From: an uncultured Eubacteriales bacterium
GTDB taxonomy: Bacteria; Bacillota; Clostridia; Oscillospirales; CAG-272
Direction: 5' to 3'
Length of the DNA: 64,000 nt
Assembly (NCBI GenBank): GCA_934371135.1
Contig: CAKRNO010000006.1
Span: forward strand, 1 to 64,000
A program made the position numbers and the translations under genes. The notes beneath the pieces are model-generated. The model saw only the letters and a list, made by a program, of their open reading frames with translations. It was not told the origin of the DNA and searched no databases. This document shows positions 33,120 through 42,285 of this stretch, one piece after another (positions within the stretch are counted from its first letter, which is position 1; every line of letters begins with the position of its first letter).

Positions 33120-35798
33120 ATGAAAAAAAGAGCACTGGTCATTCTCCTCTGTCTGTGTCTGTGCCTGACGCTGTGCTTCTTCGTTGCTTGCGGCGACGAG
33201 GAGGACACGACGCCCTGCACCGAACACACGGACACGAACAACGACGGTATCTGCGATCGTTGCGGCGCAAAGATTGAAAAGCCCAGCAAACCGGATCAAC
33301 CGGACAATCCGAATCCGCCCGACCAGCCGGACAATCCGGATCCGCCTGCCAAGACACCCGTGACGGGCATCACGGTCTCCACCGATGATGACGAAGGCGA
33401 CGGTTCCATGGAGAACCCCTTCACCGTCCGTGTGGCGCAGGGCAATCAGTTGCAGCTCTCTTACGCTGTCAGACCGAGCGGCGCGACCGACAAGACCTTC
33501 GCCTGGGCGGCGGGGACGGTTGCGAACGGCGTGTTCACTGCGGCGGACAATACCGGTCTTTCCTTTACCGATAACGGTACGCGCCTGACGATCGAGGCCT
33601 CTGCCACCGCCACCTCGGCGGTCGTCCGCGGTCTCGCGAACGACGGCAGCGGCGTCAGCGTGTATCTCTCCGTCGTCGTCGAGACGTACAATCCCGTGAC
33701 CGGGATCACCTCCGGCAAGCTGCCGACGTCCGATGACGAAACCTACAACTACATTTTCGTGACCGCTCTCGGCACCAAGTGGGATATGAGCGGTGCGCAG
33801 CTCGGCCGCAGAGACGAGCTCCTGAACGGTCAGATCTTCGGCGGCAAACAGGCGCCGCGCAACCTGACCTATTGGCCGAACCTGCACAACTTTGCAATTG
33901 CGGTCTCGCCCGACGATGCGACCAATCCCGCGATTGTCATCAGCTACACCGATGATACCGTCATCCGTGTAGACGTGAACGGCACCTGGACCGCCCTGAA
34001 GGCAGGCGTGACCGTCGTGACGGTGTCTTCCTACACCGAGCCGAGCGTCGCCATCAAGATCAAGGTCGTCGTCAAAGAGACCCTGTATCCCGGTATCCTC
34101 ATGGAGGACTATCTGAATACCACGACATCCACCCTGGATTCCTGGGATCTCGATACTGACCATGCGAGCCCGGCACAGGACGCGCGCTATGACGACTGGC
34201 ACCTGGTGATGCTCCAGACCAACCAGGAGCGCGGTCAGACCGGTGCCGACAACAACCAGAAGATCTTCTACATGGGTACCGCCGATCGTCCGTACGGCAT
34301 CTGCCTCGAGAACAATATCGGCGCGAACTCCGGTGGGTCTCTCTTGGAGGCAGCATCGCTCATGTGGGCGAAGCTGACGATCCCCTCCGGCGCCGTGACC
34401 TTCAACATCAAGTTGAGCAACAACGATAAGGTGCACGGTCAGTACCGCGTCCTCTTTGTCTCCGAAGACGGCACTGTGACCGTTCTCACGAACGGTTGGC
34501 AGGGCTTCTCCGGTCCGATCAACGAAACGACCCAGAAACTCGTTCTGCCGGAATCCATCAAGGGGCAGACCGGTGCGATGGTCATCGAACACCGCGTGAC
34601 CGAGTTCGATAACAACGCCGAGTTGCAGATCAAAGTGATGAAGTTCGAGGGACAGGTCGGTGTCACCGGCGTCAACCTCGTTAAGTCCTCCGGCACCTAC
34701 AAGCCGGGTCAGAGCTTCACGCTCGTTGCCTCTGTTTCCCCGAGCAACGCCACCAATGATAAGATCCTGTTCTACATCAAGGACGAGAGCGCGAACCTCG
34801 GCGTGACGGTCGATCCGAACACGGGCGTCGTGACGATTGCAGAGGGGACCGCGGCAGGCACCTACTACATTATGGCGAGATCTGCAGAGAACGCCAACAT
34901 TACCGCGACTTACACACTCACTGTGACCGCCGATGAGATCGAGGTCAACCAGTGGGAGGGCAAGTCGGAGATCCTGGACGGCGTGCAGGGCATCCTCTGG
35001 ACGATCGTCGGTGACTATGACGCGGGCGTCGGCGAAGGTGCTGACCTCCGTATGGGCGGCGGCGACTGGTCTGCTCTGAAACTGGCTGATCGCAAGATCA
35101 AGAACAACGCTTACATCCTGACCTTCGGCGCGCGTGTGTTCCACCGCGACGGAGAGACCTATCCGAAGTTCGTGGTGAAGGTCAACGGTACCGTCATCCG
35201 CGGCATCGGGCAGACCGAGGACTGGTTCTATGTCGATACCGACGCGACCCAGTACTGCAGCTATGACCTCTCGGCTTACGTCGGGCAGACCGTCACGATC
35301 GAGATCGGTATCACGCAGGGCACGCACGCTGTTGTGCAGAAGATTGCGTTTACCGGAACGTCTGCGACGCTCTGGGAGAACAAGGCGGATATGCTCGACG
35401 AACAGAACGATCCGTGGACGCTGACGGGTAACTGGGACGCAGGCGTCGGTGAAGGCTACGATATCAAGGACACCGGTTCCGCCATCTCCAACACCTTTGT
35501 CATCGGCGCAGGCTACAACAGCCAGTTCACCTTCAAGGCACGCGTATTTCACCGTGACGGTGAAACGTATCCGGATATCAAAGTGACCGTGAAGGTCGGA
35601 GACGGCGATCCCGTCGTCATCCGCGCCATCGGGGTCGACGGCGACACCGTCCATGTGGACACCGACGCCGAGCAGTCCTTTACCTACGACCTCTCTGCCT
35701 ATGCAGGGCAGGAGATCACGATTTCCATTACCCTTGAGAATGCGGCAACGCACTGCGTCATCACCTACATCGCGATGACGGGCAAGACCGCTGAATAA
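33120..35798 (+). CDS. Ig-like surface lipoprotein with a Cys/Asp zinc-ribbon-like motif
   Basis: An 892-residue lipoprotein (lipobox FFVAC near residue 25). Right after it comes CTEHTDTNNDGICDRCG, a motif of paired cysteines around an EF-hand-like DTNNDG loop; the GxGYxYP lipoprotein at 39183 has two copies. A Pro/Asn/Asp-rich spacer follows, then bacterial Ig-like (BIG2-type) domains (PVTGITVS, VTGVNLVKSSGTYKPGQSF). The C-terminal 300 residues carry two related beta-sandwich modules, each with FHRDGETYP and YDLSAYxGQ, perhaps glycan-binding. No catalytic motif is visible. GAAAGGA sets ATG 33120 as likelier than 33111. It is the first gene of the LacI-controlled transcript and probably binds or displays substrate outside. 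Confidence 0.75.
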   Translation: MKKRALVILLCLCLCLTLCFFVACGDEEDTTPCTEHTDTNNDGICDRCGAKIEKPSKPDQPDNPNPPDQPDNPDPPAKTPVTGITVSTDDDEGDGSMENPFTVRVAQGNQLQLSYAVRPSGATDKTFAWAAGTVANGVFTAADNTGLSFTDNGTRLTIEASATATSAVVRGLANDGSGVSVYLSVVVETYNPVTGITSGKLPTSDDETYNYIFVTALGTKWDMSGAQLGRRDELLNGQIFGGKQAPRNLTYWPNLHNFAIAVSPDDATNPAIVISYTDDTVIRVDVNGTWTALKAGVTVVTVSSYTEPSVAIKIKVVVKETLYPGILMEDYLNTTTSTLDSWDLDTDHASPAQDARYDDWHLVMLQTNQERGQTGADNNQKIFYMGTADRPYGICLENNIGANSGGSLLEAASLMWAKLTIPSGAVTFNIKLSNNDKVHGQYRVLFVSEDGTVTVLTNGWQGFSGPINETTQKLVLPESIKGQTGAMVIEHRVTEFDNNAELQIKVMKFEGQVGVTGVNLVKSSGTYKPGQSFTLVASVSPSNATNDKILFYIKDESANLGVTVDPNTGVVTIAEGTAAGTYYIMARSAENANITATYTLTVTADEIEVNQWEGKSEILDGVQGILWTIVGDYDAGVGEGADLRMGGGDWSALKLADRKIKNNAYILTFGARVFHRDGETYPKFVVKVNGTVIRGIGQTEDWFYVDTDATQYCSYDLSAYVGQTVTIEIGITQGTHAVVQKIAFTGTSATLWENKADMLDEQNDPWTLTGNWDAGVGEGYDIKDTGSAISNTFVIGAGYNSQFTFKARVFHRDGETYPDIKVTVKVGDGDPVVIRAIGVDGDTVHVDTDAEQSFTYDLSAYAGQEITISITLENAATHCVITYIAMTGKTAE

Positions 35799-35811
35799 CT
35801 ACGCGACCCGC

Positions 35812-35846
35812 GAATGTAGCCGCCCCTCGGCGGGGCGGCTACATTC
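35812..35846 (+). other. Intercistronic hairpin
   Basis: GAATGTAGCCGCCCC and GGGGCGGCTACATTC form a 15-bp stem with a five-base loop. With no proper T run it probably stabilises or partly attenuates the message between lipoprotein and binding protein, which is usually needed in larger amounts. Confidence 0.7.
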
Positions 35847-35883
35847 CCGAATTTCTTGACTCAACCCTTTGGAGGAACAGCAA

Positions 35884-37224
35884 ATGAAACACAGAATTAC
35901 AGCACTTCTTATGGCTGTCATGATCGTGATGACGGCTCTTGTCACGCTCGTGGGTTGCCGCGTCGGCGGAAACGGTGACGGCGGCGGAACGGGTGGCAAG
36001 GGGGATTTGAGCGGCTCTATCACTGTCTGGTGGCCGGGTGGTTCCTCCACGACGGAAGCTGCTATCAACAACGCAAAAGCCAAGTATGAGGCGGATCATC
36101 CGGGCGTTACCATCAATATCGAATTTCAGAGCACCAGCGATTTCTACGCAAGCTATACGATGGCGCTGATGGGAAAGAACTTCCCGGACGTTGCCTATGT
36201 GGATCATGTATTTGTCCAGCGTCTTGCGTTCGACGGGCTGATTGCCAACCTGACGGAACTCGGTCTTAATGACCTCAAGGACAACTATATTGATTCTCTC
36301 TGGACCCCGAACCTCTCCGGCGACCAGCTGTATGCGTTGCCGATGAGCTCCAACATCCTGGCACGGGTCTATAACAAAGCCTTGCTTTCCAAGGTGACAG
36401 GGAAAGATTTCACGGACGATGATCTGCCGAAAAACTGGAATGAGTTCATCGCCCTCGGCGAGCAGATCGAAGCCTATAACCAGGCGCACAATCTGACCGG
36501 TAACGACAAACTTTATCTGACGACGATTCCCGCCGGCTCGGGTAACGAGTCGATGGGTGCAATGTTCTTCCTCGCGTATTCCGCACGCAGCGGCGGGACG
36601 CTGATGAATGCGGATCTCACCGAGATGACTCTCGCGACGAAAGCAAATATCGACGCCGCGACGAAGATCAAATATCTCGCGGATCACGGCTACACGACGA
36701 CGACCTTCAGCGAGAGCAAGTTCGAGACGGGGAAGGTGGCTTTCATCGAAATGGGTCCCTGGAAGCTGACCGACTATTCCCGTATCGACGCCGCAAGCGA
36801 CGATATCGATTACGGCTACTCGCAGGTGATGCCTTTTGAGAACGGCGGCGACATTTCCTCGACCCTGGGGCTCTACTCGCTCGTTATTACGAAAAAGAGC
36901 AACAAACAGGCGCTGGCGGCGGACTTCATCAAGTATGTGACGACCGACACCGAGGTACAGCTCGCGCACAACACGGTGCAGAACCTCATGCCGACGACCA
37001 AAGCCGCGATCGAAAACGAGTTCTACAAGACGCCCGAATGGACGGTTTTTGTCAACCAGCTCTCGCACGCGGTCGCCCGCCCCGGCTCCGCCGCATGGCC
37101 CTCGATCCAGAAGCTCGTGGCGGAATACACGACCGGGCTCCTCAACGGCACGCGAGAGGTGGATTATATCTACTCCCTGCAGGCGGCTCTGACCGAGAAA
37201 CTTGAGGACCTGGAGGACGAATAA
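35884..37224 (+). CDS. Extracellular sugar-binding lipoprotein (ABC transporter)
   Basis: A 446-residue family 1 solute-binding protein of normal length. The lipobox is TLVGC near residue 23, a Gly/Asp-rich linker follows, and the mature fold starts with GSITVWWPGG. DVAYVDHVFVQRLAFDGLIANL and YALPMSSNILARVYNKALL are typical lobe segments, and GKVAFIEMGPWKL is the common hinge-side motif. TTGGAGG lies 14 bases before the ATG. It captures the oligosaccharide for the two permeases that follow at once. Compared with the 651-residue binding protein in cluster A it lacks the insertion, so the two systems probably have different ligands. Confidence 0.93.
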   Translation: MKHRITALLMAVMIVMTALVTLVGCRVGGNGDGGGTGGKGDLSGSITVWWPGGSSTTEAAINNAKAKYEADHPGVTINIEFQSTSDFYASYTMALMGKNFPDVAYVDHVFVQRLAFDGLIANLTELGLNDLKDNYIDSLWTPNLSGDQLYALPMSSNILARVYNKALLSKVTGKDFTDDDLPKNWNEFIALGEQIEAYNQAHNLTGNDKLYLTTIPAGSGNESMGAMFFLAYSARSGGTLMNADLTEMTLATKANIDAATKIKYLADHGYTTTTFSESKFETGKVAFIEMGPWKLTDYSRIDAASDDIDYGYSQVMPFENGGDISSTLGLYSLVITKKSNKQALAADFIKYVTTDTEVQLAHNTVQNLMPTTKAAIENEFYKTPEWTVFVNQLSHAVARPGSAAWPSIQKLVAEYTTGLLNGTREVDYIYSLQAALTEKLEDLEDE

Positions 37225-38165
37225 TGGAGGGTGCGGAAGTCTCGGGCACCAAAGCTCGGAAGAAACACAAGTTTCAGCATGAGCTAAAGGCCTATTCACT
37301 GCTTGGCTTCCCGCTCGCGTGGTGGACGCTGTTCTTCGTCGTCGCGTTCTTTACCGCTCTGTTCTTCAGTTTCACGAACGTATCGCTCAACAAACTGGCA
37401 ACAGGGGCGGAGATCAAATTTACCCTCGACAACTACAAGCGCATTTTCGGCTTCGGCTGGAAAAAGTTCGATAAAGAATTCTGGAGCAGTCTCGGCGTGA
37501 CGATCCGTTGGACGCTGGTGATGACCCTCGGGAATAACCTGATGGGGCTCCTGTGTGCGTTCCTCATCCACTCGCTGAAACGCGGGAAACGCTTTTTCCT
37601 CGCTCTGCTGTTCTGGCCGTCCCTGGTCTCCGGCGTCGTCGGCTCCGATGTGACGAAGCTGGTCTTCGACTCCGGCAGCAACAGCCTTGCGAACAAACTG
37701 ATTATGGCATTCGGGCACGAACCGATCCAATGGCTGACGGACGAAAAATACGCCCTCATCTCCCTGATGATCATGCCGTTCTTCTTCGGCTTCTGCACCA
37801 AAATGCTGATCTATTATTCCTCGATTATCGCGATCCCGAATACGTACAAGGAAGCGGCGACGCTGGATACCGACAGCCATGTGAAGGTCTTCTTCCATGT
37901 GACGCTGCCGCTGATGAAAAACGCATTGATCCTGAATCTGCTCCTGTCGATCATCGACGGGTTCAAGATCCTCGGTCCCATGCAGCTCATCACGAACGGC
38001 GGCTACGGTACGAATTCGTCCATGCTGTATATTTACAATACGGCGTTTGAGGACGGGCTGTTCGGGCGTTCCTGCGCGTATGCGACCATTCTGTTCCTGA
38101 TCATCCTCGCGTTTACGCTCGTACAGCGTAAAATCTCCGGGTCGGAGGTGGATACCATTGAGTAA
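37224..38165 (+). CDS. Sugar ABC transporter permease (MalF/UgpA type)
   Basis: A 313-residue inner-membrane permease with six helices and a charged N terminus. The EAA loop is YKEAATLDTDSHVKVFFHVTLP near residues 210-231. The start codon shares one base with the previous stop (TAATG) and TGGAGG lies before it, so expression is coupled to the binding protein. Like the cluster A set, it lacks a neighbouring ATPase gene. Confidence 0.92.
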   Translation: MEGAEVSGTKARKKHKFQHELKAYSLLGFPLAWWTLFFVVAFFTALFFSFTNVSLNKLATGAEIKFTLDNYKRIFGFGWKKFDKEFWSSLGVTIRWTLVMTLGNNLMGLLCAFLIHSLKRGKRFFLALLFWPSLVSGVVGSDVTKLVFDSGSNSLANKLIMAFGHEPIQWLTDEKYALISLMIMPFFFGFCTKMLIYYSSIIAIPNTYKEAATLDTDSHVKVFFHVTLPLMKNALILNLLLSIIDGFKILGPMQLITNGGYGTNSSMLYIYNTAFEDGLFGRSCAYATILFLIILAFTLVQRKISGSEVDTIE

Positions 38166-39156
38166 CTTCTTGAAGAAATGTATCTGTCTGCCCGCCGGGG
38201 GTGTCTCCGCGTCCGAGGTCTGGGAGACGGCGATGCCGGAAGCTCCCGTAGCGCCCGTCGAAAAAGAGGAGGCGCCCGCCGCGCCGATGAGTGCGGAAAA
38301 GGAGAAGAAGGTCAGGTCCGCGAGGCGGAAAGAGATCACGTTCCAGGTGATCTGCATCCTGCTTCTTTCGCTCATTGCCTTCTGCCAGCTGTTCCCGTTC
38401 TGGCTCAAGCTGGTGGACTCGCTCCAGAGCCCGGATCTCATCCCGGACAGCGACGTGCTGTACGTCTGGCCGGTGAACGGAACGCTCAAAAACTATGCGA
38501 CCGCCCTGAAGGTCAGCGGCTTCTGGCGCGCGCTCGGCAACACGCTGTTCCACTCGGTGATGTTCACCGCCATCAGTCTCCTGATTGCCATCGTCGTCGG
38601 GTATGTACTCGCCAAGATGGAGTTCCGGGGGAAAAAGGTCGTGAGCAATCTGCTGCTCTGCACCATGATGGTACCGGGCGAGGTGCTGATGATCCCGAAC
38701 TATATTCTCGTGATGAATATGGGGCTGAACTACTCCATCTGGGGGCTGATCCTGCCCGGTATCGTCAATGTGTTCGGCATCTTCCTCATCAAGCAGTACA
38801 TGGCGAATATCCCGCAGTCAGTGCTTGAGAGCGGGGAGCTTGACGGATGCGGTGAGCTCCGCAAGATCTTCCTCATCGTCGTCCCGATGTCCAAGCCAGT
38901 CCTCATCACCTATGTGATCCTGACCTTCGTCAGTACCTGGAATGAGTACCTCTGGCCGATGGTCATGCAGTCGAGCGGCAGTACGGTCGAGACGCTCCAG
39001 CTCATCATGTACAAGTTCTATCCCGCGCTCGGGAACTACGCGGACGGGTTTGTCCGCTCGGCGGGCATGATCCTGATCACGCTGCCGATCATCATTATGT
39101 ATATCATCTTCCAGCGCTACTTTTTGGAACAAAACAACGTGGGCGGCCTCAAATAA
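38158..39156 (+). CDS. Sugar ABC transporter permease (MalG/UgpE type)
   Basis: A 332-residue permease with an unusually long Pro/Ala/Glu-rich N-terminal segment (about residues 20-55) before the first helix. The EAA loop reads VLESGELDGCGELRKIFLIVVP near 221-242, and the C terminus IIFQRYFLEQNNVGGLK is typical. The start is a TTG at 38158, eight bases into the overlap with the preceding gene, supported by a strong GGAGGT eight bases upstream. The alternative ATG at 38233 has no comparable site. Completes the second uptake system. Confidence 0.92.
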   Translation: MSNFLKKCICLPAGGVSASEVWETAMPEAPVAPVEKEEAPAAPMSAEKEKKVRSARRKEITFQVICILLLSLIAFCQLFPFWLKLVDSLQSPDLIPDSDVLYVWPVNGTLKNYATALKVSGFWRALGNTLFHSVMFTAISLLIAIVVGYVLAKMEFRGKKVVSNLLLCTMMVPGEVLMIPNYILVMNMGLNYSIWGLILPGIVNVFGIFLIKQYMANIPQSVLESGELDGCGELRKIFLIVVPMSKPVLITYVILTFVSTWNEYLWPMVMQSSGSTVETLQLIMYKFYPALGNYADGFVRSAGMILITLPIIIMYIIFQRYFLEQNNVGGLK

Positions 39157-39182
39157 CCGCCCCTCCAAGGAAGGAGAACCCC

Positions 39183-42100
39183 ATGAAAAGACAGACACGA
39201 ATCAGACTCCTGACGATGCTCGTGTGCTTTGTCCTGATGTTCGCCTGCACGCTCAGCGCCTGCAAGGACGCTGTGCCGACGCCGGACCCGGATAAGGTGG
39301 ATACCTGTACCACCCATGTGGACAAGGACGGCGACGGCAAGTGTGATAAGTGCGGTGCCGAGGTGCCGAAGACACCGACGACCTGCACCGTGCACGTGGA
39401 CAGTGACGGCGACGGCAAGTGCGATAAGTGCGGCGCCGATATGCCGATCACCTCGGAGACGTTCTCGTATTTCGGGAATACAAAGCTTACCGAGGACAAG
39501 AAAGTGTACCTTTTGAACAGCACCGCCGACGGCTACAACTACGACGGCGACCAGCTGTTCCTCTGCCAGGCGTTGCAGGGGCTCTTTGCAAGAAAGAACG
39601 TCACGTTTTATGTCGACAGCCACTATATGACGAACGGCACGAACGTGGATATGTTCTATCTCGAGCAGGCAAAAGAAAACTACGGCGTGACGTATGAGTC
39701 GATCTCGCTCGAGCAGGCAGTACAGATGTACATTGACACATGGAGTGCCAATGTGGCGGACGGCACCTGGGGCTCCCAGATCGCGCTCGACAGCTACAAC
39801 AACGTGGTGGGCGTCACCGCCTACACCGAGACCTCCGGCGCCGGGTACAGCACCCCCGGCTACATCGTGTACAAAGCGGGCGACGTTTCGGTCAATATCG
39901 CGGCGACCCTGTGCGGGATTACCGGGTTCCTGCCCGTATGCGAGGACGACGTCAATGCCTGCAAGGCAATGGGTCTTGTTGAGAAATTCAATGTGAACAG
40001 CGCCGCTCTGACCTACAAGTGGCTGTTCAACAACGTCATGAGCGAGCTCTCCACCTCCGGCCTTGTACACCAGAACTATACCTCCCCCGAGGGGACGAAC
40101 AAGTTCATCAAGGACTACGGTATCTGCAATAAGTTCTTCCACGTCTACTACGATGAGACGTCGATCGTCGGTACGAGCTTCAAGAAGACGCTCCACAGCT
40201 TCCTTGAGCCGAACTGCCCGATCTTCGGCTACACCTATTCCGAGGACAGAGACGTGGCGTTCTTCTCCCAGTACGGGCAGTTCATCATTCCGACGGACTA
40301 TACCTGCAACCTGACCTTCCTCGCGGCAGATGCCTTTGCGGGGCAGACGTTCAGCCAGCCCAACAAGGATTACGAAAAGCCGGCGGAATCCGGTAAACAC
40401 TATGTGGCGTTCGTCGTCTCCGACGGCGATAACGCGACCTACTGGCAGAATACCGCCGCTTTCGCGACCAACTACATGAACGCAGCGGGGCGCGAGAACG
40501 ATACCTTCCCGGTCACCTGGTCGATCACCCCCTCGCTCGCCGACCTGATGCCTCTGGTGCTGGCGAACGTGTATGCCAACCAGGCGAACGCATACGACTA
40601 CTTCTGCGCACCGGTCTCCGGGCAGGGGTATATCAATGCGGGCAATTACGCGGCGCAGAAGAACGGCGAGTATTTCGCGGACTTCTGCAGCAAGCTGGAT
40701 GTGTATATGAAGAAAGCTGGACTGTCCGTTGCGACGGTCATCGGCGGCAACAGCCAGAACGACGTCGCAAACGTCCTCGCAGGCTATGCCGGATGCGAGA
40801 GCGTCAAGGGCGGTATCGTCTATGACGGTTACAAGTATTTCGGCACGAACCCGGGCGGCGTCATGTGGGTGAACGGCAAGCCGTTTATCCAGCCCCGCGA
40901 CAGCCTGTGGGAGACGACCCCGGCGTACATCGCGGCGCGTATCAACACCTATTCCACCGACATTACGACCATTGACGCCTATACCATCGTCAATGTGCAT
41001 CCGTGGAGCCACTCCTACGCGGATATCCGTACCATTGTCGGTATGCTGAATGACAATGTGGAGGTTGTCAGCGTGGACAGACTGGTCACGATGATGACCG
41101 ATAACGTCACCGATAAATCCAGCACGAACTCCTTCCAGGTGCCGGAGCGCAACGGTATCAGCATCTCCGAGGACTACCTGCGGCAGAACCCCTCGCTGAT
41201 CCCCGTCGATCCGCTTTTCAACGACTTCCTGCTGTGGGCGGAGGACTGGACCGGCAGCGGCGTGACCTATAACAGCAGCGACCGCGCCTGCTCCAACGTC
41301 GGCGCCATGTATAAGGGCAATATTTCCATTGCGGCGGGCTCGACCGGCACCAAGACGCAGTTCACCCTGCCGGATATCGCCGACTACTGGTTGAGCTTCA
41401 ATGCCCGCTGTGACGCGGAAAATCCCGCGACGACAGCTACCTTCGACGTCATTATGACGGTGGACGGCGTCCGCAAGACCGTGATGAAGAACGTGACGCT
41501 CCGCGGCGTTTCCGGGACGGAGACGCAGACCGTGAACGGTGACGGCTGGCAGTGCTTCGCGTTCCCGATTGCGCAGTATTTCGCCGGTTACCGCGGCAAG
41601 ACCTGCACGCTGGAGATCGACGTGCATGACGGCGGTGCGGGGATCCGCCTCGACCAGGTCACGTTCAAGGACAGAACCGTCGATCCGGCGGTCGACCAGA
41701 CGACGGTCAATCCTTTCGACAACCGGTTCGGCTCCTCGACCGAGGACTGGATGCTCGGCGAGCAGTACAAGACCAGCCAGTACTACTGGTGGGATGTCAT
41801 CGACCGTGAGAACCTCGCTCCCACGAACTCGCTGCAGATCGACTGCTCCGACGGCGGCGGTGACGAGAAGCGCAACGGCAACACGAATATGTGGATGGCG
41901 AAGCACTATGTCCTGCCCGAGAGCGACAAGATCACGCTTACGTTCCGCGTGACGAGCGATAACGACACCGGCGCGTACATGAAGATATCGCTGTATGTCG
42001 ACGGTCAGTACATCGTACTGTACGACTGGCAGAGCGCACGGGACAGCAAGGGCAATACGACCGTGACGGTCAACCTCAGCGAGACCTATCCCGATATCGA

Positions 42101-42209
42101 TTTCAGCGGTCAGGAAGTGACCGTTGTGTTCGAGGCGCGTGACGGCGGCCGTAACAACGGCGTCGGCGAAGCGTGCAAGCTCCACTACTTTACGACCAAA
42201 GCGGACTAA
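39183..42209 (+). CDS. GxGYxYP family putative glycoside hydrolase, large lipoprotein
   Basis: A 1008-residue lipoprotein (lipobox LSAC near residue 23). After it come two tandem copies of C-T-x-H-V-D-x-D-G-D-G-K-C-D-K-C-G, the motif also found once in the 33120 lipoprotein. Residues about 90-650 form the GxGYxYP catalytic-type region: FVVSDGDNATYW near 411-422, TWSITPSLADLMPLVLANVY, the motif position SGQGYINAGNYA near 480-491 (only the first half of G-x-G-Y-x-Y-P kept) and IVNVHPW. The last 330 residues hold two beta-sandwich modules, probably carbohydrate-binding. AAGGAGAA precedes the ATG. It should act outside the cell on the glycan imported by the adjacent transporter. Activity in this family is not established. 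Confidence 0.85.
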   Translation: MKRQTRIRLLTMLVCFVLMFACTLSACKDAVPTPDPDKVDTCTTHVDKDGDGKCDKCGAEVPKTPTTCTVHVDSDGDGKCDKCGADMPITSETFSYFGNTKLTEDKKVYLLNSTADGYNYDGDQLFLCQALQGLFARKNVTFYVDSHYMTNGTNVDMFYLEQAKENYGVTYESISLEQAVQMYIDTWSANVADGTWGSQIALDSYNNVVGVTAYTETSGAGYSTPGYIVYKAGDVSVNIAATLCGITGFLPVCEDDVNACKAMGLVEKFNVNSAALTYKWLFNNVMSELSTSGLVHQNYTSPEGTNKFIKDYGICNKFFHVYYDETSIVGTSFKKTLHSFLEPNCPIFGYTYSEDRDVAFFSQYGQFIIPTDYTCNLTFLAADAFAGQTFSQPNKDYEKPAESGKHYVAFVVSDGDNATYWQNTAAFATNYMNAAGRENDTFPVTWSITPSLADLMPLVLANVYANQANAYDYFCAPVSGQGYINAGNYAAQKNGEYFADFCSKLDVYMKKAGLSVATVIGGNSQNDVANVLAGYAGCESVKGGIVYDGYKYFGTNPGGVMWVNGKPFIQPRDSLWETTPAYIAARINTYSTDITTIDAYTIVNVHPWSHSYADIRTIVGMLNDNVEVVSVDRLVTMMTDNVTDKSSTNSFQVPERNGISISEDYLRQNPSLIPVDPLFNDFLLWAEDWTGSGVTYNSSDRACSNVGAMYKGNISIAAGSTGTKTQFTLPDIADYWLSFNARCDAENPATTATFDVIMTVDGVRKTVMKNVTLRGVSGTETQTVNGDGWQCFAFPIAQYFAGYRGKTCTLEIDVHDGGAGIRLDQVTFKDRTVDPAVDQTTVNPFDNRFGSSTEDWMLGEQYKTSQYYWWDVIDRENLAPTNSLQIDCSDGGGDEKRNGNTNMWMAKHYVLPESDKITLTFRVTSDNDTGAYMKISLYVDGQYIVLYDWQSARDSKGNTTVTVNLSETYPDIDFSGQEVTVVFEARDGGRNNGVGEACKLHYFTTKAD

Positions 42210-42217
42210 AAAATACT

Positions 42218-42265
42218 GATGCCCCGGGGCAGCGGGCGCGGTGACGCGCCCGCCTCCGGGGTCAT
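42218..42265 (+). other. Intercistronic hairpin
   Basis: TGCCCCGG pairs with CCGGGGTCA and an inner GCGGGCGCG/CGCGCCCGC helix forms the tip. It lies between the two GxGYxYP lipoprotein genes and lacks a long T run. Confidence 0.65.
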
Positions 42266-42285
42266 TTCGGAGAAAGTAAAAGTAT

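Noticed and set aside
32895..35753. A 952-codon minus-strand open frame
   Set aside because: Antisense shadow of the Ig-like lipoprotein; high G+C produces long open antisense frames throughout this window.
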